This document shows positions 33,490 through 42,319 of a stretch of 64,000 bases of DNA, one piece after another. The notes under the pieces are model-generated. The model was not told the origin of the DNA and ran no database searches. It saw only the letters and a program-made list of their open reading frames with translations. Positions within the stretch are counted from its first letter, which is position 1, and the number at the start of each line of letters is the position of its first letter. Made by a program: the position numbers and the translations under genes. The DNA lies in contig NZ_WAGX01000005.1 in NCBI RefSeq assembly GCF_008830185.1, forward strand, positions 372,001 to 436,000. Direction: 5' to 3'. Source of the DNA: Candidatus Galacturonatibacter soehngenii (GTDB taxonomy: Bacteria > Bacillota > Clostridia > Lachnospirales > Lachnospiraceae).

Positions 33490-34239
33490 ATGCAAGAATT
33501 AAAAGAACTGATACAAAAAGCGGATTCCTATAAAGAAAAACGGTTGGCAAATACGTTTTCTTTGGAAGAACAAAACAAAATAAACGAATTATTAAAGATT
33601 AAATTTATCTACAACAGCAATGCGATAAATGAGAATTCACTTACTCTTTTTGAAACAACAAAAATATTAACTACAAACTCCTTAACCATTCCATCACACA
33701 AAGATTATAAGGAGGTACTAGGGCATAGCGCTGCTTATGATTACATGCTTTCTTTATCACAGCAAGAGGAATTGATTATAACAAGAGAAAACATACTAAA
33801 ATTACATGTTCTCTTATACGGTCAAATAAAAGCTCAAAGTGCCGGAACCATTAGAACAACTATGGTAGTTCCAAAAGAAAGTAACTATGTAGTGCCAAGT
33901 CCAGATGAACTAGACCATCTTATGAATCATCTGGCAGATCAGCTAGACTCCTCAAAATATGCACTTCATCCAATTGAACTTGCCGCACTTGCGCATAAGC
34001 GCTTACTCGATATCTATCCGTTTCTCTATGGTAACGGGCAAGTTGCAAGGTTACTTATGAATCTAATTCTAATTCATGCAGGCTATGGAATTACAATCAT
34101 TCCTTGTGAGAAAAAAGAAGATTATTTCAAAGCTTTGGCTACATCAAGAAAGCTATATAATCCTGACCCTATCACAAAACTCATTGCAGAATGTATCGTA
34201 AATACAAACGCTACTTACTTTGAACAATTAAACCAGTAA
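33490..34239 (+). CDS. Fic-family protein with degenerate catalytic motif
   Basis: 249 residues of Fic/DOC fold. The usual active-site loop HPFxDGNGRxxR reads DIYPFLYGNGQVARLLMN here: the catalytic His is Tyr, the acidic residue is Tyr and the first Arg is Gln. The N-terminal inhibitory helix, normally SxxIEGNSLT, reads SNAINENSLTLFET. AMP transfer therefore seems unlikely; it may bind a nucleotide or partner as a pseudoenzyme, or catalyse a different reaction. I start at ATG 33490, with GAGG seven bases upstream; a GTG at 33478 overlaps the preceding stop. It follows yesN without a gap. Confidence 0.8.
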   Translation: MQELKELIQKADSYKEKRLANTFSLEEQNKINELLKIKFIYNSNAINENSLTLFETTKILTTNSLTIPSHKDYKEVLGHSAAYDYMLSLSQQEELIITRENILKLHVLLYGQIKAQSAGTIRTTMVVPKESNYVVPSPDELDHLMNHLADQLDSSKYALHPIELAALAHKRLLDIYPFLYGNGQVARLLMNLILIHAGYGITIIPCEKKEDYFKALATSRKLYNPDPITKLIAECIVNTNATYFEQLNQ

Positions 34240-34259
34240 GTTCAAACCTTTTGTTTTTT

Positions 34260-34303
34260 GTGTGATATCATAACAATTGCAAAGCAACTTTATGATATCA
34301 CAC
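34260..34303. terminator. Hairpin between convergent Fic and hydrolase genes
   Basis: A perfect 13-bp stem, GTGTGATATCATA / TATGATATCACAC, with an 18-base loop. The T-run is weak on the plus strand, so termination efficiency is uncertain. It ends the YesMN-Fic transcript and may act on the convergent one. Confidence 0.6.
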
Positions 34304-34315
34304 TTTCCAAACTTC

Positions 34316-36457
34316 TTATTTGTCTGTAACTACAAAAAGTGTACGATTCTTTGGTATTGTTAATTTGAATTCATAGCCGTCCTTGACCTTCTTTGCGTCA
34401 CTTAAGGTTATTATCTCTCCATTTTCTGGATTGCATAGGATTGGCACACAATGTGACACTACATAAATGATTAAATCCTCATCTTTTTCATTGTAATTAG
34501 TGAAATTAAAGATTCGTTCTTCGCCTTTAACATATCTGTTTACTCCCACTCCGTATAAGCTCTCCCCATCATGTATATAAGGGTCGATAAGCCTTGCTTC
34601 ATAGCTTGACTTTGTATGAGCCACCTCATCTACTCCACAAAGAATTTCATAATGTGGGTTGATATTCTCTTCGCAGTATCTAACTACCTCTACTATTTTT
34701 TTCTTAACAATATGGTTATGCTGTTTTAATTTCTCGCATGGGTAATTCCTCATATGAGCGCCGTCTTTTCTTACTACTGTTTTGACATCACTTTGATAGC
34801 TGACAATAATTCCCCCTGCCTCACTAAATTCATTCAAAAGTAAAACCAAATCTTCGGTCAAAACTTCGGTTAAAGGTAATACAAATATTTCATAGCTTGC
34901 TTTTGTTTTTACATTTACCAAACGTCTTCCTTCTACTTTAAAATTCTTAGCAACGTCTGCTCCAAAGATATGAAAGTCAAGGTTACGATCAATTAGCTTA
35001 TTGCATAAAAGCTGAAACTGATTGTCAATGAATTTGGCATTTTCATCTGTAATCCAAGGCCCTTCATTCCAAAAGCCTGTTTTTACCTCTAAATCTGGCT
35101 CAAAATAATTCCAAAAGGTTTCCATTGGGGCATATACTAAAACTTCACACTCTTGCCTTCCATTACTAAGCATCTCCATCATGCGATTTGCCATTTTTAC
35201 ATACATTGGCATATGATCCCAGTACTTCCATTGATAAAAATAGGAAGGTGGAAAATCCTTGCTACGCTCTTCTCTTATGGAATAGTAGAATCCATGCATA
35301 ATAATTAGATTGATTCCTTGTTGAAACAGCCAATTTGATATCTTAACCATCTCTTCAAAATTGATATCCCAACCAGATGCACCAAATGCTTCACAGGCAA
35401 TTCTTGTTTTCCCGTAATGATGCGAAGCACTTACTGCAAATTTGGCATCTAAACTTCCGATTCCATTTCCAAGGTGATCGATTCCAGGAACATGAAAATA
35501 TTGATATCCTCTCATCATATCTCCTCCAAAATAAGATTGGGTAGCAAGCGTCTCTTCCCCTAGAAAATGACCAATGGTAAGCAGATTATTCTTTTCACAC
35601 CAATCATATACCTGTAAAAAGGTAGCCTCTGTATAAAGGTCTGATACCACATCATAATAATCATAACGTACATAAGCGGATTGCTTTGTTTTTTTCACTA
35701 ATAAAGGAAGATATTTCGTAATGTCATAGCCCTTTCTTTTCTCAAACTCTTCCACAAATGTTTTCGTCCAAGGCATGGCATTACAAAATCTTGTTTCATC
35801 CATAAAGATTCCAGTTATAAATTTTCCAAATTCTTTGCTAAAATGCTCTTTGTATTTTTCGTGTGTGCTTTCTAAGAATTTTTGAATGGCTTCTTTGCTT
35901 AAGTAATCGACGCAAAGTTTTCCTATCGGCTCATATGCATCGACATCAACATACACTGCATAAACTTCTGCTTTTTGTTCGGAAGAAAAAACTAGGGTAT
36001 CCTCTTCATCCCTTAACAATTCTATTTGCGTTCCATCTTCTAAGTAAGCGGTAATGGTCAGGTAATTTTTCTCATTTTTATTTATCTTAAGTTCTTCTTT
36101 TTCTTGTAGCTTTACTATATCAAATTGTAAAAAATGTTCTCTATACTCTTCATCCATTGTAATGGTCCAAGAACAATTTCCGCTTGGCCAGTTATTTTCA
36201 TCATATAACCATATTTTTTGATTGTTTTGTTTGCACACATCAATTACACTTTGAATACGTTCAAACCAATCATTGCTTAAATACTCGTTCGTTAATCCAA
36301 AACGAGAATGTACAACTGGTTGATTTGCTCCAATTCGCTTCATCATATTCATCTGTTCTGTTGTTTTATCGTCTGTGATGGTATCATTCCAAAACCAAAA
36401 TCCCGAAACACTGTAATCTGGATCTGTAAGTGGATTCTTAAAAAATTCCTGATTCAT
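34316..36457 (-). CDS. Glycoside hydrolase-like protein (GH106-related)
   Basis: 713-residue protein without a signal peptide, hence cytoplasmic. The start SGFWFWNDTITDDKTTEQMNMMKRIGA, followed by IWLYDENNWPSG and later GIFMDETRFCN, recalls the TIM-barrel of GH106-type alpha-L-rhamnosidases and their uncharacterised relatives, which begin with a W-x-W-N phrase. The acidic residues in those phrases are candidate catalysts. The C-terminal part (about 560-713) looks like a beta-sandwich. The gene is divergent from an AraC regulator and neighbours a sugar importer, so it may process the imported oligosaccharide. The linkage is unknown. Confidence 0.7.
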   Translation of the reverse strand: MNQEFFKNPLTDPDYSVSGFWFWNDTITDDKTTEQMNMMKRIGANQPVVHSRFGLTNEYLSNDWFERIQSVIDVCKQNNQKIWLYDENNWPSGNCSWTITMDEEYREHFLQFDIVKLQEKEELKINKNEKNYLTITAYLEDGTQIELLRDEEDTLVFSSEQKAEVYAVYVDVDAYEPIGKLCVDYLSKEAIQKFLESTHEKYKEHFSKEFGKFITGIFMDETRFCNAMPWTKTFVEEFEKRKGYDITKYLPLLVKKTKQSAYVRYDYYDVVSDLYTEATFLQVYDWCEKNNLLTIGHFLGEETLATQSYFGGDMMRGYQYFHVPGIDHLGNGIGSLDAKFAVSASHHYGKTRIACEAFGASGWDINFEEMVKISNWLFQQGINLIIMHGFYYSIREERSKDFPPSYFYQWKYWDHMPMYVKMANRMMEMLSNGRQECEVLVYAPMETFWNYFEPDLEVKTGFWNEGPWITDENAKFIDNQFQLLCNKLIDRNLDFHIFGADVAKNFKVEGRRLVNVKTKASYEIFVLPLTEVLTEDLVLLLNEFSEAGGIIVSYQSDVKTVVRKDGAHMRNYPCEKLKQHNHIVKKKIVEVVRYCEENINPHYEILCGVDEVAHTKSSYEARLIDPYIHDGESLYGVGVNRYVKGEERIFNFTNYNEKDEDLIIYVVSHCVPILCNPENGEIITLSDAKKVKDGYEFKLTIPKNRTLFVVTDK

Positions 36458-36596
36458 AAAAACACCCTTCCTTTGTTACTAACGTATTTTATAATGTTAG
36501 GTTACCTTGTTTTTCTTTTAGTTTCAATTCTTAAATTTAAGATATTATATTGATGTTTTTAAAGATTTGGGGCATACTGTTTGTAGAGGTGATTCT

Positions 36597-37652
36597 ATGA
36601 CAAAACAAGAGCTTATGACAAAGCTTCATCAATATACAAAACATGAACAAATATATCGGACATATTACGAATTGAATTCTGAAGATGAAAAACAAGAGTA
36701 TCTTAAGGATTTACAAGCTTCTGATTTTGCAAAAGAAAATCTTTGGCTTCCTGGATTTTTTGAAAATCAAAATCGAATGCTTTCTGAACAAGTCTTATTT
36801 CAAGAAAATCAAGACGTAAGCAAAAATATTGTACTTCAAAAACATAATCGTTTTACGCCTGCCTTTCAACATGAACATGAGTTTTTTGAAATGATTTATG
36901 TATATTCTGGATGTGCCAAACATGAAATTCAAAATACAAGCCAATCCATTATAGAGGGTGATGTCCTTATCATCGCACCTGGTGTCAAACATGCTTTGTC
37001 GGTTTTTGATGATAGTATTATAATTGATGCCTTGATACGAAAAGGTACCTTTTTAAACCAGTTTTTTGAATTTCTAAAAAAGGATAATATTTTATCCTCT
37101 TTTTTTCAACGTGATTTGTATTCCAGACAACATCAGCCTTGTATTACGTTTCATACCAATAAGGATCTTGAATTAGAAAACCTTTTATTTGATATGTTTT
37201 TAGAGCATTATAAGGATGATGAATTTAGCACTGATATTTTAAGTAATTTATGCCGCGTATATTTTGCAAAGCTCGTAAGGCTTCATCAATCACACGTAGA
37301 AATCTTTTCACCCATCGCAAAGGAAAACGAACAGCTTTTTCGTATCCTTACCTATATTCAAAATCATTATGACCAGGTGACGCTGACAAGTGTAGCAAAG
37401 CATTTTCATTATGCTCCTGCTTATTTTAGTAATTATCTAAAAGAGCATACTGGTACTTCGTTTATCAGTTTGGTAAAAGAGGCTAAATTAAGTCGTGCCG
37501 AGTATTTATTAAGAAGCAGCAACTTGTCCATTCAAGAAATATGTCAGACAATTGGTTATGAAAGCCCTGCTCACTTTATTCGCTTGTTTAAAGATAAATA
37601 TCAAGAATCTCCTGCAAAATATAGAAAGAAGTATAGCAGTCCTTTTTCCTAA
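36597..37652 (+). CDS. AraC-family regulator with cupin sensor
   Basis: 351 residues. An N-terminal region is followed by a cupin-type ligand domain (about 85-160; FTPAFQHEHEFFEMIYVYSG and IIEGDVLIIAPGVKHAL) and a C-terminal AraC DNA-binding domain (about 255-345; VTLTSVAKHFHYAPAYFSNYLKEHTGTSF). I start at ATG 36597, with GAGG seven bases upstream; the upstream in-frame codon at 36567 lacks a ribosome site. Divergent from the GH106-like hydrolase gene, which it probably regulates in response to a sugar. A CTAAC / GTTAG repeat lies in the shared gap. Confidence 0.88.
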   Translation: MTKQELMTKLHQYTKHEQIYRTYYELNSEDEKQEYLKDLQASDFAKENLWLPGFFENQNRMLSEQVLFQENQDVSKNIVLQKHNRFTPAFQHEHEFFEMIYVYSGCAKHEIQNTSQSIIEGDVLIIAPGVKHALSVFDDSIIIDALIRKGTFLNQFFEFLKKDNILSSFFQRDLYSRQHQPCITFHTNKDLELENLLFDMFLEHYKDDEFSTDILSNLCRVYFAKLVRLHQSHVEIFSPIAKENEQLFRILTYIQNHYDQVTLTSVAKHFHYAPAYFSNYLKEHTGTSFISLVKEAKLSRAEYLLRSSNLSIQEICQTIGYESPAHFIRLFKDKYQESPAKYRKKYSSPFS

Positions 37653-37666
37653 GGACTGCTTTTTTG
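37635..37666 (+). terminator. Terminator overlapping the end of the AraC gene
   Basis: AGCAGTCCTT - TTTCCT - AAGGACTGCT followed by TTTTTTG; the left arm is inside the last codons of the regulator. It also faces the convergent RNase J gene. Confidence 0.8.
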
Positions 37667-37674
37667 TTGATACT

Positions 37675-39354
37675 TTATGAGTCTATTTCTATGATGATAG
37701 GTAAGATTAATGGCGCTCGTTTCATTTCCTTCCATAAAAAGTCGTTCAAATCTTCTTTGATTGCTGTCTTTATTTTTCCCCAATCAGAAATATTTTTACT
37801 CAAACACCGATCCACACTTTTAAATGCTAATTGCTTTATTTTCCCCATTAACTCATCCGCCTCTCTTACATAGACAAAACCTCTTGATATAATATCTGGG
37901 CCTGATAGGATTTGATTGGTTGTTTTTTGTAATCCAATTATGATTATAATAAGTCCATTTTCTGCTAATATCTGTCTGTCCTTGATAACGATATTTCCCA
38001 CATCACCAATTCCCAGCCCGTCTACGTAGATTTCTCGTGCTTTTACCTGACCTGCTATGTTTGCTTCTTTTTCTGATAGCTCTAATACATTACCTGATTG
38101 CAAAAGAAAGATATTCTTACTCTCAATCCCCATGGCTTGGGCCAAATTTTGTTGTGCTTTTAGATGTTTAAATTCTCCATGTAATGGAATCGCATATTGA
38201 GGTCTAACTAATGCATAGATTAGTTTGATTTCCTCTTCACATGCGTGTCCCGATACATGAGTATCTTGGTATATCACTTCTGCGCCTTTCATGGCAAGTT
38301 CATTGATAACTCTAGATACCGCCTTTTCGTTACCAGGTATCGGTGTGGAACTAAATATAATCTGATCTCCTGGTTTAATGGATATCGTTCGATGAGTTGA
38401 ATCCGCCATGCGAGAAAGTCCTGCCATAGACTCCCCTTGACTTCCTGTTGTAATGATGACTAGCTGTTCATCTGTATAACTTTTCATCTGATCCACATCG
38501 ATAATCGTTTGATCTGGAATCGTAAGGTATCCAAGCTCTGATGCTACTTGGATTACATTTACCATACTTCTGCCTTGGATGACAACTTTTCTATTAAACT
38601 CATAGGCCGTATAAATAATTTGTTGTACACGGTCTATGTTCGATGCAAAGGTTGCTACAATTATCCGATTTTTCTTATTTTCAGAAAAAATATTGCGAAA
38701 GGTTTTAGCTACTAGTTTTTCAGAAATTGTAAATCCTGGTCTTTGTGCATTGGTGCTATCGCAAAGAAGTGCCAAGACGCCCTTTTTTCCAAGTTCTGCA
38801 AAACGTTGCAAGTTTATCGTATCCCCAAACAATGGTGTATAGTCAATCTTAAAATCCCCCGTATGAACGATAATACCAGCAGGTGAAAAAATTGCTAGTG
38901 CTGAAGCATCTGCAATACTATGATTTGTCTTAATAAACTCAACGCGGAAAATACCTAGATTTATCGATTGTCCATGCTTTACTACTTTTCTTTTGGTTGA
39001 ATGTATGAGATTATGTTCCTTTAACTTTAAATCAATTAATCCTAGCGTTAATTTTGTTGCGTAAACTGGAACATTTAAATCCTTCAATACATATGGTAAG
39101 GCTCCAATGTGATCTTCATGCCCATGCGTAATAAAAATTCCCTTAACTTTATCTTTGTTTTCAATCAAAAATGTAACATCTGGAATGACCAAATCTATTC
39201 CAAGCATTCCTTCTTCTGGGAATGAAATACCACAATCCACAACAATAATCTGATTGTCACATTCAAAAGCAGTGATATTCATTCCTATTTTCCCAAGACC
39301 TCCAAGAGGTATTAACTTTACTTTCTTTTCATTGGCTTGTTTTAATTCCTTCAT
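37675..39354 (-). CDS. rnj: Ribonuclease J
   Basis: 559-residue beta-CASP metallo-ribonuclease acting in mRNA decay and RNA maturation, with both 5'-3' exo- and endonuclease activity in the family. IPLGGLGKIGMNITAFE opens the protein, ITHGHEDHIGALPY is the metal-binding HxHxDH motif and VHTGDFKID and PLHGEFKHL complete the site. The C-terminal domain shows ISRGFVYVRE. I start at ATG 39354, with GGGG seven bases upstream; an in-frame codon at 39411 would add 19 residues (MQLKSNRFVCMKDKKDRGN) not seen in the family. Single gene. Length is typical (about 555). Confidence 0.9.
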   Translation of the reverse strand: MKELKQANEKKVKLIPLGGLGKIGMNITAFECDNQIIVVDCGISFPEEGMLGIDLVIPDVTFLIENKDKVKGIFITHGHEDHIGALPYVLKDLNVPVYATKLTLGLIDLKLKEHNLIHSTKRKVVKHGQSINLGIFRVEFIKTNHSIADASALAIFSPAGIIVHTGDFKIDYTPLFGDTINLQRFAELGKKGVLALLCDSTNAQRPGFTISEKLVAKTFRNIFSENKKNRIIVATFASNIDRVQQIIYTAYEFNRKVVIQGRSMVNVIQVASELGYLTIPDQTIIDVDQMKSYTDEQLVIITTGSQGESMAGLSRMADSTHRTISIKPGDQIIFSSTPIPGNEKAVSRVINELAMKGAEVIYQDTHVSGHACEEEIKLIYALVRPQYAIPLHGEFKHLKAQQNLAQAMGIESKNIFLLQSGNVLELSEKEANIAGQVKAREIYVDGLGIGDVGNIVIKDRQILAENGLIIIIIGLQKTTNQILSGPDIISRGFVYVREADELMGKIKQLAFKSVDRCLSKNISDWGKIKTAIKEDLNDFLWKEMKRAPLILPIIIEIDS

Positions 39355-39530
39355 ATTTCCCCTGTCTTTCTTATCTTTCATACATACAAATCTATTAGAT
39401 TTTAACTGCAACGCTTAGCCATGCCACCTCTGGCTGAACTGTTACATATTATTCCCTTAAACACTTAGAATGATACTGTTTTTTTATCTAATATTTGTTA
39501 TAATAAAAGGAAAAAGATAGGAGGGTTACT

Positions 39531-40205
39531 ATGCTTGACAAAGAGGCTCTGGATTATGTGACATCTCGCTTAAGCTTTTGGGATAAACTTGACAGTGATG
39601 AAAAAAATATACTTTCAAACAATATAACAAAGATTAACTACCGTAAAGGTAGTAAACTATATAGTAAAAATGGAGAGTGCTTAGGTGTACTTCTCGTTCA
39701 TACGGGTGAGTTACGTGTTTATATCTTATCAGAGGATGGTCGTGACGTTACTTTATATCGAATACTAGAGGGGGATTTATGTGTTTTATCTGCTTCTTGT
39801 GTTTTAAATAGCATTACTTTTGATGTAGAAATTGAAGCAGAGGTTGATACCGAAGTTTATTTATTAAATATTCAAGCTTTTAGTAAGCTTGCTAGCCAGA
39901 ATATATATGTAGAAAATTTTGCATATAAGAATGCAATTGAACGTTTTTCTGATGTAATGTGGTCAATGGAACAAATATTGTTTATGCGCTTTGATAAGCG
40001 ACTTGCCATTTTTTTGCTGGATGAAATGGCAAAAAATAATTCTTATGACTTAAACTTAACACAAGAACAAATTGCCAAATATGTGGGAAGTGCAAGAGAA
40101 GTGGTTTCAAGAATGTTAAAGGTATTTCAATCACAAGGAATACTAGAGCAATCCAGAGGGGCAATTCATATCATTGATCGAGATAAATTAATGGCACTTA
40201 TATAA
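39531..40205 (+). CDS. Crp/Fnr-family transcriptional regulator
   Basis: 224 residues. A cyclic-nucleotide-binding-like fold (about 15-140) without the Fe-S cysteine cluster of FNR; the cAMP-binding residues are not conserved, so the effector is unknown. The C-terminal winged helix (about 170-220) contains LTQEQIAKYVGSAREVVSRMLKVFQ; its R-E-x-x-x-R recognition-helix pattern equals that of CRP (Arg180, Glu181, Arg185), which reads TGTGA. Perfect TGTGA-N5-TCACA palindromes lie at the nearby ccdA and trxA promoters, so this gene is their likely regulator. GGAGG lies before the ATG. Confidence 0.88.
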   Translation: MLDKEALDYVTSRLSFWDKLDSDEKNILSNNITKINYRKGSKLYSKNGECLGVLLVHTGELRVYILSEDGRDVTLYRILEGDLCVLSASCVLNSITFDVEIEAEVDTEVYLLNIQAFSKLASQNIYVENFAYKNAIERFSDVMWSMEQILFMRFDKRLAIFLLDEMAKNNSYDLNLTQEQIAKYVGSAREVVSRMLKVFQSQGILEQSRGAIHIIDRDKLMALI

Positions 40206-40214
40206 CATAGGGTT

Positions 40215-40265
40215 AAAAATACTGATTTATAAAAGCGATTGCTTTCATAAATCAGCATTTTTTTA
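40215..40265. terminator. Bidirectional terminator between Crp/Fnr and CcdA-TlpA genes
   Basis: AAAAATACTGATTTAT pairs with ATAAATCAGCATTTTTTT around an AAAGCGATTGCTTT loop that itself can fold. T-runs occur on both sides. Confidence 0.75.
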
Positions 40266-40270
40266 TTCTT

Positions 40271-41578
40271 CTAATTCGTTGATTCAAGTACCTGATTAAT
40301 TACATTTTGCATAATGTCCTTTGTCATCATACCTGGTACATAACCAGCCACATTACCGTTTTTATCAATCATAAATGTAGTTGGGAATGCGGATATATAA
40401 TAGGACTGAAATAATTCTCCACTTTCATCAAATACCGTTGGGAATGTGTATCCATTTTCTTGTAAAAAATCAGTGATTTCTTCTTTGGTAACATCCTGAT
40501 TATTTGGATAAGTGTCACTTTTGGGATTGGTGACTCCAAGAAATACCACGTCCTCCTCATTTAAATTATAATCTTGATATAACTCTTCAATATGAGGCAT
40601 TTCTTCTTTACATGGCGGACACCAAGTAGCCCAGAAATTAAGGAAAACCACTTTACCTTTGTAATCTGATAAGGTATGCTCGTTTCCATATTGATCGGTC
40701 AATGTAAAATCAATCGCAGGTAATGTCTCATTTTTACTCTCTTCTTCTTCTGCCGTTTCGCTTTCTTGTTTTGTTTCCTTTGTTTGCGATTCCTTTGTGG
40801 TATTTTCTTTAGCAACTTCTTTTTCAACGTTTTGCTGCTTTAAAGTTATCGAATTTAAATAACTAGATATTCCATTCATCCAACCAGTAAAAGTCATAAT
40901 TCCCATAATAAGTAAAATGACTCCACCCGCTTTTATCGCATACTTAAGCAGACGTTGTTTTCGCTTTAAGAAATTAAGTGCTTGCGTTGTAAATAAACCA
41001 AGTATCAAGAATGGAATTAAGAAACCTAATGCATATACGAAAACAAGTAAATTACCTGTTGCTGCAGTTTTGGCTCCTGATGCCATAATTAATACTGACG
41101 AAAGTGCAGGGCCAATACAAGGAGTCCAGGCAAAGCTAAAGGTAAATCCCATCAAAAGTGCCATGATAGGGTTCATTGTTTTATTCGCAAAATTAATATT
41201 TATTTTTCTCTCTTTTTGTAAGAAGGCAAAATCAAAAATACCAAGTTGAAAAAGTCCAAGAAATATAATTAAAATTCCACCTATTCTAGTAAACAACAAT
41301 TTGTGACTACTAAAAAAATTACCGAGTACTGAAAAAGACATACCTAATATAAAGAAGGCAAATGAAATTCCTAGAACAAAAAATAAAGTATGTGCAAAAA
41401 CCTTTTTTCTTTCGTATGTAACAGTCCCAAACTCATCTGTTCTTTTTGCATTACCAGCTAATACACTCATATAAACTGGAATTAACGGAATGACACAAGG
41501 TGAAAAAAAAGATAAAACTCCTTCTAAAAAAACAAGTATAAGACTAATGCTATTCGTTGTTACGATATCTGCGATCAT
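40271..41578 (-). CDS. CcdA-TlpA fusion (thiol-disulfide transmembrane reductase)
   Basis: 435 residues. The first part (about 1-240) is CcdA/DsbD-beta-like with six helices and single cysteines in SFFSPCVIPLIPVYMSVL and FAWTPCIGPALSSV, which form the redox pair moving electrons across the membrane. A Glu/Lys/Thr-rich linker (about 245-285) joins an extracellular TlpA/ResA-type thioredoxin domain with FWATWCPPCKEEMPHIEELY. It would take electrons from cytoplasmic thioredoxin (trxA is encoded upstream) and reduce outside disulfides, or help heme maturation. It follows a 31-residue membrane peptide gene. A CRP-type site and promoter lie upstream. Confidence 0.9.
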   Translation of the reverse strand: MIADIVTTNSISLILVFLEGVLSFFSPCVIPLIPVYMSVLAGNAKRTDEFGTVTYERKKVFAHTLFFVLGISFAFFILGMSFSVLGNFFSSHKLLFTRIGGILIIFLGLFQLGIFDFAFLQKERKININFANKTMNPIMALLMGFTFSFAWTPCIGPALSSVLIMASGAKTAATGNLLVFVYALGFLIPFLILGLFTTQALNFLKRKQRLLKYAIKAGGVILLIMGIMTFTGWMNGISSYLNSITLKQQNVEKEVAKENTTKESQTKETKQESETAEEEESKNETLPAIDFTLTDQYGNEHTLSDYKGKVVFLNFWATWCPPCKEEMPHIEELYQDYNLNEEDVVFLGVTNPKSDTYPNNQDVTKEEITDFLQENGYTFPTVFDESGELFQSYYISAFPTTFMIDKNGNVAGYVPGMMTKDIMQNVINQVLESTN

Positions 41579-41595
41579 TCAAAACTCCTTTCATA

Positions 41596-41691
41596 CTATG
41601 AAAAAGATAATACGACTCCAATTACTGTTGTTACAACGATAAGTCGATAGAAAACCATTCCTATACCATATGGATGAATTAAAATTGCCAT
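41596..41691 (-). CDS. 31-residue membrane peptide
   Basis: A short frame, MAILIHPYGIGMVFYRLIVV through TTVIGVVLSFS, preceded by AGGAG ten bases before the ATG. About 20 residues are hydrophobic, forming one helix. It lies 17 bases before the CcdA-TlpA gene and downstream of the CRP-type promoter, so it is the first gene of that unit. No cysteine is present, unlike the small CXXC peptides sometimes seen beside such genes. Not recognised; the frame is too short for firm proof that it is expressed. Confidence 0.5.
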   Translation of the reverse strand: MAILIHPYGIGMVFYRLIVVTTVIGVVLSFS

Positions 41692-41749
41692 ATAACATTC
41701 TCCTCTTATTTTTTTCACAACCTAAGTAAGTTGATATTTGACAACTTTA

Positions 41750-41790
41750 ATTATAAAGATAATTTCATTTATCTCTGTGACTATATCACA
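41750..41790 (-). promoter_or_regulatory. CRP-type site and promoter for the ccdA unit
   Basis: The palindrome TGTGACTATATCACA (41776-41790) lies upstream of a minus-strand TATAAT (41755-41750). The predicted start near 41743 puts the site centre at about -40, the classical class II activator position. No good -35 is present, as expected for an activated promoter. The site matches the recognition helix of the nearby Crp/Fnr regulator. Confidence 0.6.
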
Positions 41791-41823
41791 AACGATAATA
41801 TAATATACTATTTTATGATATAA

Positions 41824-41856
41824 AATACTCCTCCTTGTAATAACTACAAGGGGGAG
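41824..41856 (-). terminator. Terminator after trxA
   Basis: On the minus strand CCCCCTTGTA - GTTAT - TACAAGGAGG followed by AGTATTTTAT. It ends the trxA transcript before the ccdA promoter. Confidence 0.65.
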
Positions 41857-41879
41857 CATCCCTTAACACAGATTGAATT

Positions 41880-42191
41880 TTATTGAATCATTGCTAAAAT
41901 ATTTTGTTTGGATTGAACTCCAACTGCACTTTGTACTACTTTTCCATCTTTGATTACAACCAAAGTAGGAATACTCATTACGTTGTATTTTTGAGCCAAA
42001 TCACGCTCTTCGTCCACATTCACTTTACCAACTTTTGCCGAATCTCCTAATTCCTCTGCTACCTCATCTACCACTGGACCAACCATTCTACATGGTCCAC
42101 ACCAATCTGCCCAAAAATCTAATAAAACTGGTTTATCGGATTGCATTACTTCTGAATCGAAATTATTTTTTGTTATTTTTAGTACACTCAT
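41880..42191 (-). CDS. trxA: Thioredoxin
   Basis: 103-residue cytoplasmic thioredoxin with the active site in FWADWCGPCRMVGPV (Cys about 31 and 34) and the cis-Pro region SIPTLVVIKDG. Standard length. It reduces protein disulfides and would supply electrons to the CcdA part of the neighbouring fusion protein. The ribosome site AAAGGAG precedes the ATG. A CRP-type palindrome and candidate -10 lie 50-90 bases upstream, inside the left end of the tandem duplication. Confidence 0.95.
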   Translation of the reverse strand: MSVLKITKNNFDSEVMQSDKPVLLDFWADWCGPCRMVGPVVDEVAEELGDSAKVGKVNVDEERDLAQKYNVMSIPTLVVIKDGKVVQSAVGVQSKQNILAMIQ

Positions 42192-42237
42192 ATGAATTCT
42201 CCTTTGTCAATCATTTTATTTAATTTGTCCTACTTAT

Positions 42238-42279
42238 ATTTTAATATATTTCAGTACGTTTTTCTGTGATTTAGTCACA
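42238..42279 (-). promoter_or_regulatory. CRP-type site and promoter for trxA
   Basis: The palindrome TGTGATTTAGTCACA (42265-42279) lies 29 bp, centre to first base, from a minus-strand TAAAAT (42243-42238), nearly the same spacing as at the ccdA site. Overlapping TATATT is an alternative -10. Entirely inside duplication copy 1. Confidence 0.5.
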
Positions 42280-42319
42280 TAAAATTCAATTGTATGATTA
42301 CGATTTAAACCTTTAGACA

